Source: Streptococcus sp. k-402 (lineage in GTDB: Bacteria > Bacillota > Bacilli > Lactobacillales > Streptococcaceae). From it: a DNA stretch of 64,000 nt. Positions 46,874 to 58,600 of the stretch are shown in pieces. The notes below the pieces were generated by a model. It saw nothing but the letters and a program-made list of their open reading frames with translations. It ran no database searches and was not told the DNA's origin. The first letter of the stretch is position 1; the number at the start of each line of letters is the position of its first letter. Made by a program: the position numbers and the translations under genes. The stretch spans positions 1-64,000 of the forward strand of contig NZ_VMNB01000002.1 of assembly GCF_013277515.1 (NCBI RefSeq), in the 5' to 3' direction.

Positions 46874-47301
46874 GATGTGTCTCCTTTTTCTTAAATTTCC
46901 GAGAAATCTCTCGTTGTTATGAAATATATTACAACAAAACAAAAGGACTTGCAAGAAATCTGCTCAGAGTTTATTTGAAAATTATAAAATTACAGAAGCT
47001 CTAGTCAGTTGCCACTGGAAAAGTAAGAACTGTTTTTTGGATTCTGGTTTGCTTTGAAGGAAGAAATAAAGTGCGATTGTTCCTATATTCTCTTGTAATA
47101 TGATGGCATAAGTGCTAAAATAAACAAGAAAACTCGTAATAGAAACCGCATAACAGCTATTTTCCGGTATCATTTCATAAATCATTTCAGGAACAATAAT
47201 GGCATTGAAGAATGCTTCTAAAAAGGGGTGGAGATCATGTAAGGCACAGATTAACAAGTGACGGACAAAAGAAATAATAATACACTTGTTAAGGAGAAAA
47301 G
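46874..47301. other. 428-base gap holding a decayed copy of the 48.6-kb promoter region
   Basis: 47043-47128 resembles 48601-48684, the promoter of the TseB-like gene, including TTGTAA (47093-47098), 17-bp spacer and TAAAAT (47116-47121). Where that gene has its GTG start, this copy has GAA. A - strand frame of 126 codons over this gap overlaps the MFS start and has no coding signs. The MFS ribosome site (AAGGAGAAAAG) ends the gap. Confidence 0.5.
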
Positions 47302-48498
47302 ATGTTAATAAGAAATTATCGGAAAAATATTGGCCTGATGGCCGGAGTTGAGTTTTTTGCATTTTTAGGGATTACCAGTTTTTGGATTCTCTTTCTCAGT
47401 CAAAACGGCATGTCTCTTTGGCAGATTGGACTTCTGGAGAGTATCTTTCATGCGACCAGTCTTCTCTGTGAAATTCCATCTGGAATGTTAGCTGACCGCT
47501 ATTCCTATAAGACCAACCTTTATTTAAGTCGAATAGCAGGGATTGTGTCTTCTATTCTTATGTTGGCTGGGCAGGGAAATTTTTGGATTTATGCACTAGC
47601 TATGGCGGTAAGTGCCTTGTCTTATAATTTTGATTCAGGCACAAGCGCAGCAATGGTCTATGACTCGGCTGTAGAGGCTGGACTAAAGGAGCGTTATCTA
47701 TCCATTTCAAGCTTCCTATCAGGGGTGTCGGAAGGAACTCGGTCTTTGGGGACAGTGTTGGCGGGATTTTTTGTCCATGGTCAATTGCACCTGACCTACT
47801 ATATCATGATTGCCACTTCTATCATAGTTCTTTTCCTGATTTGGATGCTGAAAGAACCGAGTGTCAAGCTAGAAAAAGCTGATAGTGTGACCATGAAACA
47901 GATTATTTGGACTGTTAAGGATGAGTTGAAGCGAAATCCCATACTGTTCAACTGGATGATTTTATCTCAGATTGTCGGAGTACTCATGTGCATGTTTTAT
48001 TTTTACTATCAAAATCAGTTACCAGATTTAAGTAGTTGGCAAATTTCAGCAGTTATGCTACTTGGTAGTCTCTTGAATATCGTCGCAGTCTATCTAGCGA
48101 GTAAGATTGGAAAGAACTATGCCGCCTTGAAGCTTTTCCCTATCCTCGTCCTGCTGACTGGAGTTATCTACCTGCTGTCCTACTTTGGAACACCTCTAAT
48201 CTATATTTTGATTTATTTGATTAGTAATGCTCTATATGCTCTTTTTCAGCCGATTTTTGACAATGATTTGCAAGAGCGGCTCCCAAGTGAAGTAAGGGCA
48301 ACCATGCTGAGTGTCTACTCTATGATGTTTAGCCTGAGTATGATTGTCTTCTTCCCACTGACAGGCTGGTTGATTGACCATTTAGGCTTTGTGCTAACAT
48401 TTCTTTATCTAGGCTTCTTTTTAGTCATGATTAGCCTTTTATTAGCTATCTTTTTAGGAAAAATGGCTAAAAGAATAGATGATAAAATAATTCCATAA
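47302..48498 (+). CDS. Major facilitator superfamily transporter
   Basis: 398 aa with about 12 hydrophobic helices. The loop 2-3 MFS motif is SGMLADRYSYKTNLYLSRI, with the basic/acidic pattern of drug-efflux type carriers. Substrate unknown. Start ATG 47302 follows AAGGAG. It lies between a decayed and an intact copy of the same promoter region, so it may have been inserted there; terminator at 48515. Confidence 0.88.
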   Translation: MLIRNYRKNIGLMAGVEFFAFLGITSFWILFLSQNGMSLWQIGLLESIFHATSLLCEIPSGMLADRYSYKTNLYLSRIAGIVSSILMLAGQGNFWIYALAMAVSALSYNFDSGTSAAMVYDSAVEAGLKERYLSISSFLSGVSEGTRSLGTVLAGFFVHGQLHLTYYIMIATSIIVLFLIWMLKEPSVKLEKADSVTMKQIIWTVKDELKRNPILFNWMILSQIVGVLMCMFYFYYQNQLPDLSSWQISAVMLLGSLLNIVAVYLASKIGKNYAALKLFPILVLLTGVIYLLSYFGTPLIYILIYLISNALYALFQPIFDNDLQERLPSEVRATMLSVYSMMFSLSMIVFFPLTGWLIDHLGFVLTFLYLGFFLVMISLLLAIFLGKMAKRIDDKIIP

Positions 48499-48514
48499 AT
48501 TAAAAGAACTTCTA

Positions 48515-48543
48515 AAAACTTGAGTACTAAGCTCAGGTTTTTT
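48515..48543 (+). terminator. Terminator of the MFS gene
   Basis: AAAACTTGAG (48515-48524) pairs with CTCAGGTTTT (48532-48541) and runs into TT. Confidence 0.85.
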
Positions 48544-48600
48544 AATAGGTTGATTTCGCTTGTGTCTTTACTTTTCTTGCTCGGTTTTAACTAAGAAAAA

Positions 48601-48684
48601 TCTGTTTTGTTTGAAGGAAGAAATAATATAGGTTTGTTCTTGCATTCGCTTGTAATAAAGCCCAATAGATGGTAAAATAGACGA
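48601..48684 (+). promoter_or_regulatory. Promoter of the TseB-like gene, leaderless layout
   Basis: -35 TTGTAA (48650-48655), 17-bp spacer, -10 TAAAAT (48673-48678), then six bases to the GTG start at 48685. No Shine-Dalgarno is found. The 84-base region is duplicated in decayed form at 47043-47128. Confidence 0.65.
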
Positions 48685-49173
48685 GTGAAAAAAAGACAAA
48701 ACAAAGCAAAAAATAATCTACTGTGGCAGTATGGTCTAGGGATGACGATTTTATTTGTGGTTATCAGTGCTTCCTTTCTGTATCTGGTTTCTCTCGGTAT
48801 GAAACCCTATCAAACAGCTAAAAGTGAAGGAGAAAAATTAGCTCAGCAGTATGCAGGATTAGAGCAGGCTGATCAGGTTGATTTGTATAATGGCTTGGAA
48901 TCCTATTATAGCGTTCTTGGTCGTAATAAACAGCAAGAAGCACTTGCTGTCCTGATTGGGAAAGATGACCATAAGATTTACGTTTATCAGCTAAATCAGG
49001 GTGTTTCACAAGAAAAAGCAGAAGCGGTTTCTAAGGAAAAAGGAGCTGGCGAGATTGACAAGATTACCTTCGGTCGTTATCAAGACAAGCCAATCTGGGA
49101 AGTCAAGTCAGGATCTGATTTTTATCTAGTAGATTTTGAAACAGGAGCATTGGTCAATAAGGAGGGCTTATGA
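48685..49173 (+). CDS. TseB/YpmB-like membrane protein (DUF5590)
   Basis: 162 aa from GTG 48685. Basic N-terminus, one membrane helix (LGMTILFVVISASFLYLVSL), and an extracytoplasmic domain with SEGEKLAQQYAGLEQADQVD and a C-terminal PIWEVKSGSDFYLVDFETGALV, a PepSY-like fold. TseB in Bacillus modulates the class A/B penicillin-binding protein machinery; the streptococcal role is inferred. The aminotransferase start overlaps its stop (ATGA). Confidence 0.82.
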   Translation: MKKRQNKAKNNLLWQYGLGMTILFVVISASFLYLVSLGMKPYQTAKSEGEKLAQQYAGLEQADQVDLYNGLESYYSVLGRNKQQEALAVLIGKDDHKIYVYQLNQGVSQEKAEAVSKEKGAGEIDKITFGRYQDKPIWEVKSGSDFYLVDFETGALVNKEGL

Positions 49174-50357
49174 AACTATCCAACCGTGTTTTAGAAATGG
49201 AAGAAAGTGTCACTCTAGCTAGTGATGCGAGAGCAAAAAATTTAAAAGCTCAAGGTAAGGATGTCCTTTTCTTGACCTTGGGACAACCAGATTTTCACAC
49301 TCCTGAAAATATTCAGGATGCAGCAGTTAAAGCTATTCGAGAAGGACAGGCTTCCTTCTATACAGTAGCTTCAGGTCTACCAGAATTAAAAGCTGCAGTG
49401 AATACCTACTTTGAGCGCTACTATGGCTATTCTGTAGCAAGTAATGAGGTTACCTTTGCCACAGGTGCTAAGTTCTCCCTCTATACTTTCTTTATGGCTG
49501 TAATTAACCCTTTAGATGAGGTTATTATTCCAACTCCATATTGGGTTAGTTATGGAGATCAGGTCAAGATGGCAGAAGGGATTCCAGTCTTTGTTCAAGC
49601 TAAAGAAGACAATGATTTTAAAGTCACGGTGGATCAACTAGAACTAGTTAGGACAGATAAGACAAAGGTTTTGGTTCTCAATTCACCATCTAATCCGACT
49701 GGTATGATTTATACTCGTGAAGAATTACTAGCTATCGGAAATTGGGCAGTTGAGCATGACATTCTGATCTTAGCAGATGATATATACGGTCGCCTTGTTT
49801 ATAATGGAAATGAATTTGTTCCAATCTCAAGTCTATCAGAAGCAATTCGTAAGCAAACCATTGTTATCAACGGTGTATCTAAGGCCTATGCCATGACGGG
49901 TTGGCGAGTTGGTTATGCGGTAGGTGATCCGGAAATCATTGCAGCTATGAGTAAATTGACAGGACAAACAACTTCAAATTTGACATCTGTTTCTCAATAT
50001 GCGGCTATCGAAGCCTTAACAGGACCACAGGATTCTGTTGATATCATGCGTCAGGCTTTTGAGGAGCGTCTCAATACCATTTATCCGCTATTATGTGAGG
50101 TCCCTGGTTTTGAAGTCGTTAAGCCACAAGGAGCTTTCTATCTCTTCCCAAATGTCAAAAAAGCTATGGAGATGAAAGGTTATACGGATGTGACTGACTT
50201 TACAACAGCTATTCTTGAGGAAGTTGGTTTGGCACTCATAACAGGAGCAGGGTTTGGAGCACCAGAAAATGTTCGTCTCAGCTATGCGACAGACCTAGAC
50301 ACGCTTAAAGAAGCAGTCGAACGCTTGAAAGCATTTATGGGTAGTGAGAATGATTGA
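49170..50357 (+). CDS. aspC: Class I aminotransferase (aspartate/aromatic type)
   Basis: 395 aa fold-type I PLP enzyme. PLP lysine Lys238 in NGVSKAYAMTGWRVGY; LNSPSNPTGMIYT and ILADDIYGRLVYNG are further cofactor motifs, and VRLSYATDLDTL contains the substrate-carboxylate Arg. Assigned as aspartate aminotransferase by resemblance and position in front of asnS, which would supply aspartate/oxaloacetate exchange; substrate not proven. Overlaps the preceding gene by 4 bases. Confidence 0.88.
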   Translation: MKLSNRVLEMEESVTLASDARAKNLKAQGKDVLFLTLGQPDFHTPENIQDAAVKAIREGQASFYTVASGLPELKAAVNTYFERYYGYSVASNEVTFATGAKFSLYTFFMAVINPLDEVIIPTPYWVSYGDQVKMAEGIPVFVQAKEDNDFKVTVDQLELVRTDKTKVLVLNSPSNPTGMIYTREELLAIGNWAVEHDILILADDIYGRLVYNGNEFVPISSLSEAIRKQTIVINGVSKAYAMTGWRVGYAVGDPEIIAAMSKLTGQTTSNLTSVSQYAAIEALTGPQDSVDIMRQAFEERLNTIYPLLCEVPGFEVVKPQGAFYLFPNVKKAMEMKGYTDVTDFTTAILEEVGLALITGAGFGAPENVRLSYATDLDTLKEAVERLKAFMGSEND

Positions 50358-50715
50358 TCATTTTGAAATTAAGGTAAAGGATTTACAAATTTCAGAAGGA
50401 TTTTATAGAAGTTTTCTCGCTCCTTTGGGCTATAAATTGGCTTTTAAGACTACTTCTCTAATCAGTTTTCTTGCCCCAAACAGCCCTCATCCTGATGGTG
50501 ATTTTTGGCTGGCTCAGGGGACACAAGATCCTATTCACTTTGCTTTTTTAGCAGAAAATAAGGAAGAGGTTCAGGCTTGTTATGAGGCTGGCTTAGAGGC
50601 AGGTGGGCGAGACAATGGAGCTCCTGGTTATCGCAGTGAGCAACCGATTTACTACGCTGCTTTTATGATTGACCCAGATGGGAACAATATAGAAGTGGTT
50701 TGCCATAAAGAATAA
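50350..50715 (+). CDS. Glyoxalase/VOC superfamily protein
   Basis: 121 aa from ATG 50350 (MIDHFEIKVKDLQISEGFY), overlapping the aminotransferase by 8 bases; GTG 50344 is an alternative two codons upstream. One beta-alpha-beta-beta-beta repeat pair with metal ligands suggested by MIDHFEIKV (His), DPIHFAF (His) and DPDGNNIEVV (Glu). Could be a lyase, dioxygenase or antibiotic-binding type; substrate unknown. Confidence 0.8.
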   Translation: MIDHFEIKVKDLQISEGFYRSFLAPLGYKLAFKTTSLISFLAPNSPHPDGDFWLAQGTQDPIHFAFLAENKEEVQACYEAGLEAGGRDNGAPGYRSEQPIYYAAFMIDPDGNNIEVVCHKE

Positions 50716-50733
50716 AAAAGAAAAGGAAAAACA

Positions 50734-52077
50734 ATGACAAAACGTGTAACGATTATTGATGTAAAAGACTATGTTGGTCAGGAAGTGACGATTGGCGCTT
50801 GGGTTGCCAACAAATCAGGAAAAGGGAAAATCGCCTTCTTGCAATTACGTGATGGAACTGCCTTCTTCCAAGGTGTGGCCTTTAAACCAAACTTTGTAGA
50901 AAAATTTGGTGAAGAAGTAGGATTTGAGAAGTTTGATGTTATCAAACGTTTGAGCCAAGAAACGTCTGTTTATGTGACAGGTATTGTCAAAGAAGACGAA
51001 CGTTCTAAGTTTGGTTATGAGTTGGACATTACAGACATCGAAGTGATCGGTGAATCTCAAGACTACCCAATTACACCAAAAGAACACGGAACAGACTTCT
51101 TGATGGACAACCGTCACTTGTGGCTCCGTTCTCGTAAGCAAGTAGCGGTGATGCAAATTCGTAACGCTATCATCTACGCAACTTATGAGTTCTTCGACAA
51201 GAACGGCTTCATGAAGTTTGATAGCCCAATTCTTTCAGGAAATGCGGCAGAAGATTCAACAGAACTCTTTGAAACTGATTACTTCGGAACGCCAGCCTAC
51301 TTGAGCCAATCAGGTCAGCTTTACCTAGAAGCAGGTGCGATGGCTCTTGGTCGTGTCTTTGACTTTGGTCCAGTTTTCCGTGCTGAAAAATCAAAAACGC
51401 GCCGTCACTTGACTGAGTTCTGGATGATGGACGCAGAGTACTCATACTTGACACACGATGAATCACTTGACTTGCAAGAAGCTTATGTGAAAGCTCTTCT
51501 ACAAGGTGTTCTTGACCGCGCGCCTCAAGCCTTGGAAACTTTGGAACGTGATACAGAGCTCTTGAAACGCTACATTGCAGAGCCATTCAAACGCATCACT
51601 TATGATCAAGCCATTGACCTCTTGCAAGAGCATGAAAATGATGAAGATGCTGACTACGAGCATCTTGAGCATGGTGATGACTTTGGTTCACCACACGAAA
51701 CTTGGATTTCAAACCACTTTGGTGTGCCAACATTTGTCATGAACTACCCAGCAGCCATCAAGGCCTTCTACATGAAACCAGTTCCTGGAAATCCAGAGCG
51801 CGTGCTCTGTGCAGACTTGCTTGCTCCAGAAGGCTATGGAGAAATCATCGGTGGATCTATGCGTGAGGAAGACTACGATGCATTAGTTGCTAAGATGGAT
51901 GAACTTGGCATGGATCGTACAGAATATGAATTCTACCTTGACCTTCGTAAATACGGTACAGTTCCACACGGTGGATTTGGTATCGGTATCGAACGTATGG
52001 TCACCTTCGCGGCAGGAACAAAACACATCCGTGAAGCTATTCCATTCCCACGTATGTTGCACCGTATCAAACCGTAA
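50734..52077 (+). CDS. asnS: Asparaginyl-tRNA synthetase
   Basis: 447 aa class IIb synthetase. N-terminal OB-fold anticodon-binding domain ([24 protein letters not shown] region), motif 2 [21 protein letters not shown] and motif 3 [13 protein letters not shown]. It charges tRNA-Asn. The start has AAAGGAAAAA upstream. Last gene of the run from 48685; terminator at 52085. No T-box leader is seen. Confidence 0.97.
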   Translation: MTKRVTIIDVKDYVGQEVTIGAWVANKSGKGKIAFLQLRDGTAFFQGVAFKPNFVEKFGEEVGFEKFDVIKRLSQETSVYVTGIVKEDERSKFGYELDITDIEVIGESQDYPITPKEHGTDFLMDNRHLWLRSRKQVAVMQIRNAIIYATYEFFDKNGFMKFDSPILSGNAAEDSTELFETDYFGTPAYLSQSGQLYLEAGAMALGRVFDFGPVFRAEKSKTRRHLTEFWMMDAEYSYLTHDESLDLQEAYVKALLQGVLDRAPQALETLERDTELLKRYIAEPFKRITYDQAIDLLQEHENDEDADYEHLEHGDDFGSPHETWISNHFGVPTFVMNYPAAIKAFYMKPVPGNPERVLCADLLAPEGYGEIIGGSMREEDYDALVAKMDELGMDRTEYEFYLDLRKYGTVPHGGFGIGIERMVTFAAGTKHIREAIPFPRMLHRIKP

Positions 52078-52084
52078 GAACAGG

Positions 52085-52110
52085 AAAACGCCCATGTGGC
52101 GTTTTTTTTC
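52085..52110 (+). terminator. Terminator of asnS
   Basis: AAAACGCC (52085-52092) pairs with GGCGTTTT (52098-52105), followed by more T residues. Confidence 0.95.
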
Positions 52111-52235
52111 TATAGAAAGCTCTGGAAGTGAAAGGAAATATTATCAGCTTTTATAAAAGGAGTTAAGTTTCTACGGTATGATTATGGCAATACATTTTTG
52201 TTAATAGATAGAAACAAGCTATAAAGAAAACGGAA

Positions 52236-52369
52236 TGAGTTAGTCTGAATACAAAGTATTAAAAATTAGAAAATCGCATACTATTGGGTATTTAAAATCT
52301 TGATTATATGCGCTTTTCGTGAAAATATTTACTCCCTATTCTTATAAAATTGAGTCTTTTACTAGACTC
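52236..52369. repeat. MITE-like element, diverged copy 2
   Basis: It aligns by eye along its length with 26992-27151: ...AAAATCGCATA...TATGCGCTTTTCGTGAAAATATTTA, then AAAATTGAGTCTTTTACTAGACTC. It keeps the central ATCGCATA/TATGCG inverted repeat, and its end forms its own hairpin (TGAGTCT/AGACTCA). About two thirds of positions agree. The flanking bases between asnS and the adhesin promoter show nothing else. Confidence 0.45.
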
Positions 52370-52497
52370 ATACTATTAGTTGTTCAGAATGGAGTTTCGT
52401 ATTCTAGTACATTGATGTTAGTGTTTAAAAACTTGTGCACGTTCTATTGTATCGAAGGCAATATTGGATTGAAACGATAAATATATGGAGATGAAAC

Positions 52498-52526
52498 TTG
52501 AATTAATAATAGTCGTATGATACAAT
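52498..52526 (+). promoter_or_regulatory. Sigma-A promoter of adhesin gene 2
   Basis: -35 TTGAAT (52498-52503), 17-bp spacer, -10 TACAAT (52521-52526). The G tract of the leader starts 74 bases after the -10 box, the same distance as in adhesin gene 1. Confidence 0.7.
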
Positions 52527-52573
52527 ATTAAACGATATTGATAATTATTAGGCAACCCTTTTTAAAATGATAA

Positions 52574-52615
52574 CCTCTTAATATTACTAAAAAATTTAAG
52601 GGGGGGGGGCTTTTT
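52574..52615 (+). promoter_or_regulatory. 5' leader hairpin with 10-G tract (attenuator-like)
   Basis: CCTCTTAA (52574-52581) can pair with TTAAGGGG (52596-52603); the G run extends to ten (52600-52609) and is followed by CTTTTTG. It is homologous to 5836-5877, where the run is seven G. The leader from about 52550 to the start codon is otherwise well conserved between the two genes. Confidence 0.6.
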
Positions 52616-52673
52616 GTTTGTCTGTGTATTTCAATTCAATATTAAAAAACATGCATAAAGGAGGTTGAATCTC

Positions 52674-55600
52674 ATGAAGAGAGGTCAACAAGATTTTAGA
52701 ACTGAAAGATATCTTCGTTATGGTATTCGTAAGTATAGTTTTGGGGCGGCATCAGTAGCGATTGCAGCTGGTTTGATGTTCCTTGGAGCTGGTGCGGTAT
52801 CAGCAACGGAAGTAGAAGGAGTTAATGAAACATCTTCAACAACGACTCCAACACCGACCATAGGCGATGAGGGTGCTAATCAAGGTGCTAACTCATCTAA
52901 ACCCACTACTTATGACGCAGCGCCAGTCCTAACTAGGGGCACTAGTGAAGAAACTGCATCATCCCAAGCTAGCGATGAGAATACCGAAGCAGCGGCAACT
53001 GAATCCTCTACAGAAACAGTTGCAGATAAGACTATTCTTAAGGATACAATCTCTGACTTGGAACTAGGATTATCTAAGATTAATCGTTCTAAAGTTCCGG
53101 CATCTACTATTGCAAATGCAGAGAAAGTACTGGCAGATGCGAAAGCAATCCTTGCCAAAGGAAATGCCAGCCAATCAGAAGTGAACACAGTTGCTAAAGC
53201 GAGTCGTTCACAAGTCTCGATTATTGCAAGCATGCCTAAAGTTCTTGGAGTAACACCAGCTGAATCGGAAAATAAGGAAAAAGCAACAACAGCTGCCTCA
53301 ACAGCAACTGAAGTTGAAAAACCGGTTGATGCAAGTCTAGCTGAAGAAAAAACAGCTGAAGATGCAAAGGCAGAGTTGGCGACAGTGCAAGAAGACCTTG
53401 TTAGCTACTTACCACAAGCAGAGAAATTGGCTACAGACCCTGTGGTGATAGAAAAGGCAAAAGCAAGTCTTCAACTGATAACATCAAGCCTTGAGGATGC
53501 AAATATCACAATCCCTGAACTTGAAAAACGTGTGCAAGAAGCAAAACGTGTACGCAACAGCCTTGTAAACCTTGTAACAGGCTCAAGCTCAGGTAGTCGT
53601 GATAGCCGTAATGGTCAAGAGATGAAAGAGGGAAGTCAGCTGCTAACAGCCAGCGACTATATTTCAACTCCAAATCCAAATGGGGATGGGACTTACACAA
53701 TTAAAGCTAGCTCTCCAACAAAAGAGAATCATACAGGTAAAGATATTTATCAGTTCAATGCTACTGCAGCAAAAAATGGAGATCTCTCTACGTATGATAT
53801 CGTTGGGGATATTACATCTTTAGAAGCAGTTGTTTATTCTAGTCAACGTTCAGGGACAGATACGAATCCTGGAAACGCAGGTGGTGGAGTTAACAATAAA
53901 GGACGTATGGATTATCCCTTAACCAAGGAACAGGAAGAAGCCTTGGCAGAAGAGGCAGTTCTTTGGAAAGGTAAAAAACGTATAGACGGTTCGACAATTT
54001 CGGGTGGCAACAACGATATATATAAAGCGAATGGTGGATTTGAGTATCTAGCTACCCACATTTATCACTATGCCTATGAGCAAGGTCAAGACCGCGTTTA
54101 TATAGATAAAATCAAGGAACGTTTTGACCTAACAGATGCTGCTAAGGAAGCTGGTTGGACTATCTCAAAAGTTGCACCGGAAAACTTACCAAGTGGCTTA
54201 ACATACAATGCTGCTACTGACACGATTGAGGGCAAGATTGTTGTAAGTAATATTGCAGATGGGGTATACGATACACGAACCTATGTGACTTATACCAATA
54301 CCAAAACCAATGCAAGTGTTCGTGCATTTTACCGAAACTTACGTGGGGGTTGGATTGGTTGGCAAGATACTACACCACCAACCATAGAAAGTAATAATAC
54401 AGTTCATAAAGGAACGGTCGGAGAAGAGATTGCACCTGTAGATATCCATTACAAGGATGAGTCAGGTTCCCGTGTAACCACTGCAAGTGGAAATGTTTCC
54501 TATACTTTGGCTAATGGTACAGATATCTCAATTCGCCACTCATATGGCAATGGGACTTCTGGAATTTCAGGAAATATCTCAACAAAGGGGTCAACGGTGG
54601 ATACAGCTATCCCAGGTTTGACTTATAAACCAAACGCAGGGACTACTCCTATTACTGAAAATGGTAAAACTGTTGGCTATGATGGGAAGGGACTGATCTC
54701 TGGAACACCAACAAAGGCAGGTGTTTACCATGTGACTGCCTACGCGAAAGATTATAACCTTACAGACCGTGCAAGGAATTACAGTTGGAATTATGATACA
54801 CAAGAAGGTCGTGGAGAATTGACCTTTGTCATTGCACCTAAGGTAACGGTAAAGAACATAGCTACTTATGACAGCACCGTACCGGTTGAAATTTCAGATG
54901 GGGCAACCTATGCAGAAATTACAACACCAGATGGCTCCAAGACTATCTTAAAAAATAAGGCTGGCAAGTGGGTTGTACAAGAGGGAACAACGAATACAGC
55001 GGTTTCTGCTGGAGATGAAGTTGGAACGGTAGGGAATGAATTTTCTCTATCAGTAAAACCTGAAGCGACGGCAGCAGCTGGAGTTTCTAAGATTTCTGTA
55101 TATGCTAAAACTGAAAATGTTACGGCTAACCTCATGAGAACCAAGGTGGAGTTGAACTCTGCAACAAACGGTACGAAATATACAGCAAATCTAAACCCTA
55201 AATCAGGTCGTTATGAATTAGCTGACTCTGATGCAACGGTGCGAACAGAGTTAAATGATGGCAACGATAATTACACAATCACCAAACGAGAAGTTTCAAC
55301 CCGTGCTCAAACAGATGGCTCCATGAAGTTTGACTTGTACGAATATACCAGAACATACAATAATATGGACAAAGTGACGGCTGTTAACAGTGTTGATTTA
55401 ACTGAGACAGTTTATAACAAGGAAGACACAGCAAACACTGCTACAGGTAATGGTATGTACATTACTGTTCAGTATGATAAAAATAGTGAGGAATGGTCAG
55501 CAAGCGATAAGTCTACAGTAAAAGCCCATAAGACTGGTGATGACACATGGGAAATTGAAACTAGTTCGGGTTATACTGGGACTGTTAAGGGAATTATGGC

Positions 55601-58600
55601 TGAAAACACCAGCACTTCTACTATCATCAACTCGAAACCAACTGCTACTTCGAATTCTTACGAGAGTACCTTGAATACAACTGTTAACCTAATCGACCGC
55701 CCTGCAGCTGCTACTGGTGCTAAGGTGAGTGTCAGCGATGCTGAAGATAATAAGTTGGCTCTAAGTAACGCAGGGGATGCATTCAAGGAAAGTCATAAAA
55801 CAAAAGTAACAAGTATTACTGTTAAGGATCCAGATGGCAACACTGTGTTTGCAGAGACTACATCTGGAGATGCAGCCAACTATCCAGCTGAAACATCTCT
55901 TAAATTGACAAAAGTTGGTGTGTATAGTGTTACTGTCAATGCTGTAGATAGTAATACAAACTTGGTTGATGGAACAGAGGTTGGGGATACGACTGCTGGG
56001 ACTGATCACGGAGTGAACACTTCTACAACGACTACAACCTACACCATTACTGTTAAAGCTGGTATTGAAGGAACGCCTGCAACTACTAGCGATATTCAAG
56101 GAGCGGTTCAGAAAGGTACTCCAAGCTTCAATTTTGATGACGCAGAGAAAACTAAGATTTCTTCTACCACAAATGGTACAAAAGTTTATAGCTTAGAGTC
56201 AACAGATGCTACAGATAATACAGGAGCTACTGTAGGTACTTATGCAATCAATGAGGATACGGGTGAGGTAACCTTTACTCCTAATCCAACATTTGTGGGA
56301 ACTCCAAATCCAGCTAAGGTAACATTGACTGTGACAGTAGCCGGAGTTGATCCATTAACATCTACGGCGGCTTACACACCAACAGTTATTGGCGTTAGAC
56401 CAGAGGGAACTAAGGTATCTTCAACAGATATTCAAGGTCAAGTTCAAACAGGTAAACCGACTTTTACCCCAGGTTCTGCAGAAGTCAATGGAGCTAGAAA
56501 AACAGTCCCATTGAAGGCAGATAGCTATAAACTTCTTAATAGTGCAGGTACAGAAGTAGCGGATGGTGCTACAACTCCAGCTTACGCTGCAGCAGATAAT
56601 GGTACTGTGAAAGCTGGTGATGAGATTGGTACCTTCGGTATTGACAAGTCAACAGGTCTCGTGACCTTTACTCCAACCAATAAAGCTTATGTTGGAGCAG
56701 TAAAACCTGTCCAAGTTGTTGTTTCAGATAACAATGGTACGCAACCAGAAGACGATAAACGTGGTGAATACACACCAAACATTGTTGGTGTTACTCCAAC
56801 TGCAAGTGAAGCTTCAACTACAGGCATTCAGGGAGCTGTTCAAAAATCTGAAGTGGTTCTCAATGCTAAAGATGAAAATGTAAATACCTTGAACTTTAGC
56901 AAAGGAAGTGAGACTGTAAATGGAACTGAAAAATCTGTTGATTTAAATGAAGCTACTCTGACTCTAGTAGGAGCTGATGGTGAAGGTAAAGTATCGGTAG
57001 CTGGTCAAGGAACATACTCTATCGTAAAAGAAGACGGTAAGTCTTATGTTCAATTCACTCCGGTAGCCACTTATACAGGAAATGTAACTCCAGTAACAGT
57101 GAAAATTGCTGATGCTAATGGAACTGAAGTAACAACAACCTATACTCCGAAGATTGTTGGAGTGAAACCAAGCGCAGAATCTTCTAAGACAAATGGAATT
57201 CAAGGCGAAACTCAAACTTCTAGCATCGTTTACAATCTAGTTAATAAAGATGAGAATGCTCTAAACTTCGTCAAAGGAACTGCGATTATAAATAGTGAGT
57301 CTAAATCAATCGAACTAGATAAAACATCTGTGAAGCTAGTAGGTGCAGAAAATGGAACTGTTAATGGTGACGGTAGCGTTACTGTAGCGAATCAGGGTAC
57401 TTATAAGCTTGTTAAAGATTCAACTGGAGCCAATGCTGTTACCTTCACTCCGCTTGCTACATTTACTGGAAAAGCACATCCTGTAACAGTAAGTATTACT
57501 GATACCAATGGAACTGAAGCAACAACAACCTATACTCCAACAGTAAATCCTGTTAAAGCTTCAGCTGAACCTGCAACGTCTACTGGAACCCAAGGTTCAA
57601 CTCAAAGTGGTACGCCAATTTACACAGCTCCAGAAGCTGGTACGGGTGTTACCGTCACTCCAAGTTATACTTTGGATAACGATTCAACTACTAAAACTGT
57701 AGATGGTGTTGGTACTTATACAATTGATACAACTGGTAAAGTAACCTTTGTTCCCGTAGCTAGCTATGTATCAAGTGATGCCAATAAGACAAGTGTAGGA
57801 GTAAAAGTTACTTATAGATTAGAGACTGCAGATCAGTCGCAGGCGACAATCACTTCTGAAACAACCTATACTCCAACAGTAAATCCTGTAACCTCTGCAG
57901 GAAATGACGTTGCAACGACAAACATCCAAGGTCATACTCAAAAATCAACAGATGAAGGGAAAGCTCTGACTTATACTATTTCTGATACTAGTCATATCAC
58001 AGCACGCACTTATGCATTGGAAGGTGCAGATAATGATGGTAAAGTAGTGGTAGAGAATGTTGGAACCTACACAGTAGACGATAAAGGTCAGGTAACCTTT
58101 GTACCAGTGCCATCTTATGTAGGAACGCCGACTCCTGTGACAGTTGTTGAATCAGCGGTTTTAATTTCTGATGATAAGACTACAGCAATTATCACAACTA
58201 AGTCAATGTACACCCCAACGGTAACAGATGTGACCCCAACAGGTGCTTCATCGGCTACTGAAGGAGCTCGTGGAACTATTCAAACATCTCCTGTAGTATT
58301 TGATACGCCAGATCAAGATAATACAACAGTAAACTTTAATAAAGGCGATGAAGAAGTTGAGCTTGATAAATCTACTCTGACATTAGTTGATAAAACTGGT
58401 AAAGAAGTGAAAGAAGTTGTAGTTCCAGGAGAAGGAACATATGTACTGAAGGATGGAGTCGTTGAATTTACACCAGAAAAAGATTTCGTAGGGAAAACTT
58501 CTGGAGTAACAGTTCAAGTGAAAGACGTCAATGGCAAAGTAGTTTCTGAAACTTATACTCCAACTGTTCGCCCAGATACTAGATATGTAGTTATTGAAAA

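Noticed and set aside
46982-47362. 126-codon - strand frame between the flavin reductase and MFS genes
   Set aside because: It overlaps the MFS start, has no ribosome site, and covers the decayed promoter copy; composition is not protein-like.
50650-50734. T-box riboswitch before asnS
   Set aside because: Only 18 bases separate the VOC gene from asnS and no T-box core (TGGNACCGCG) is present.
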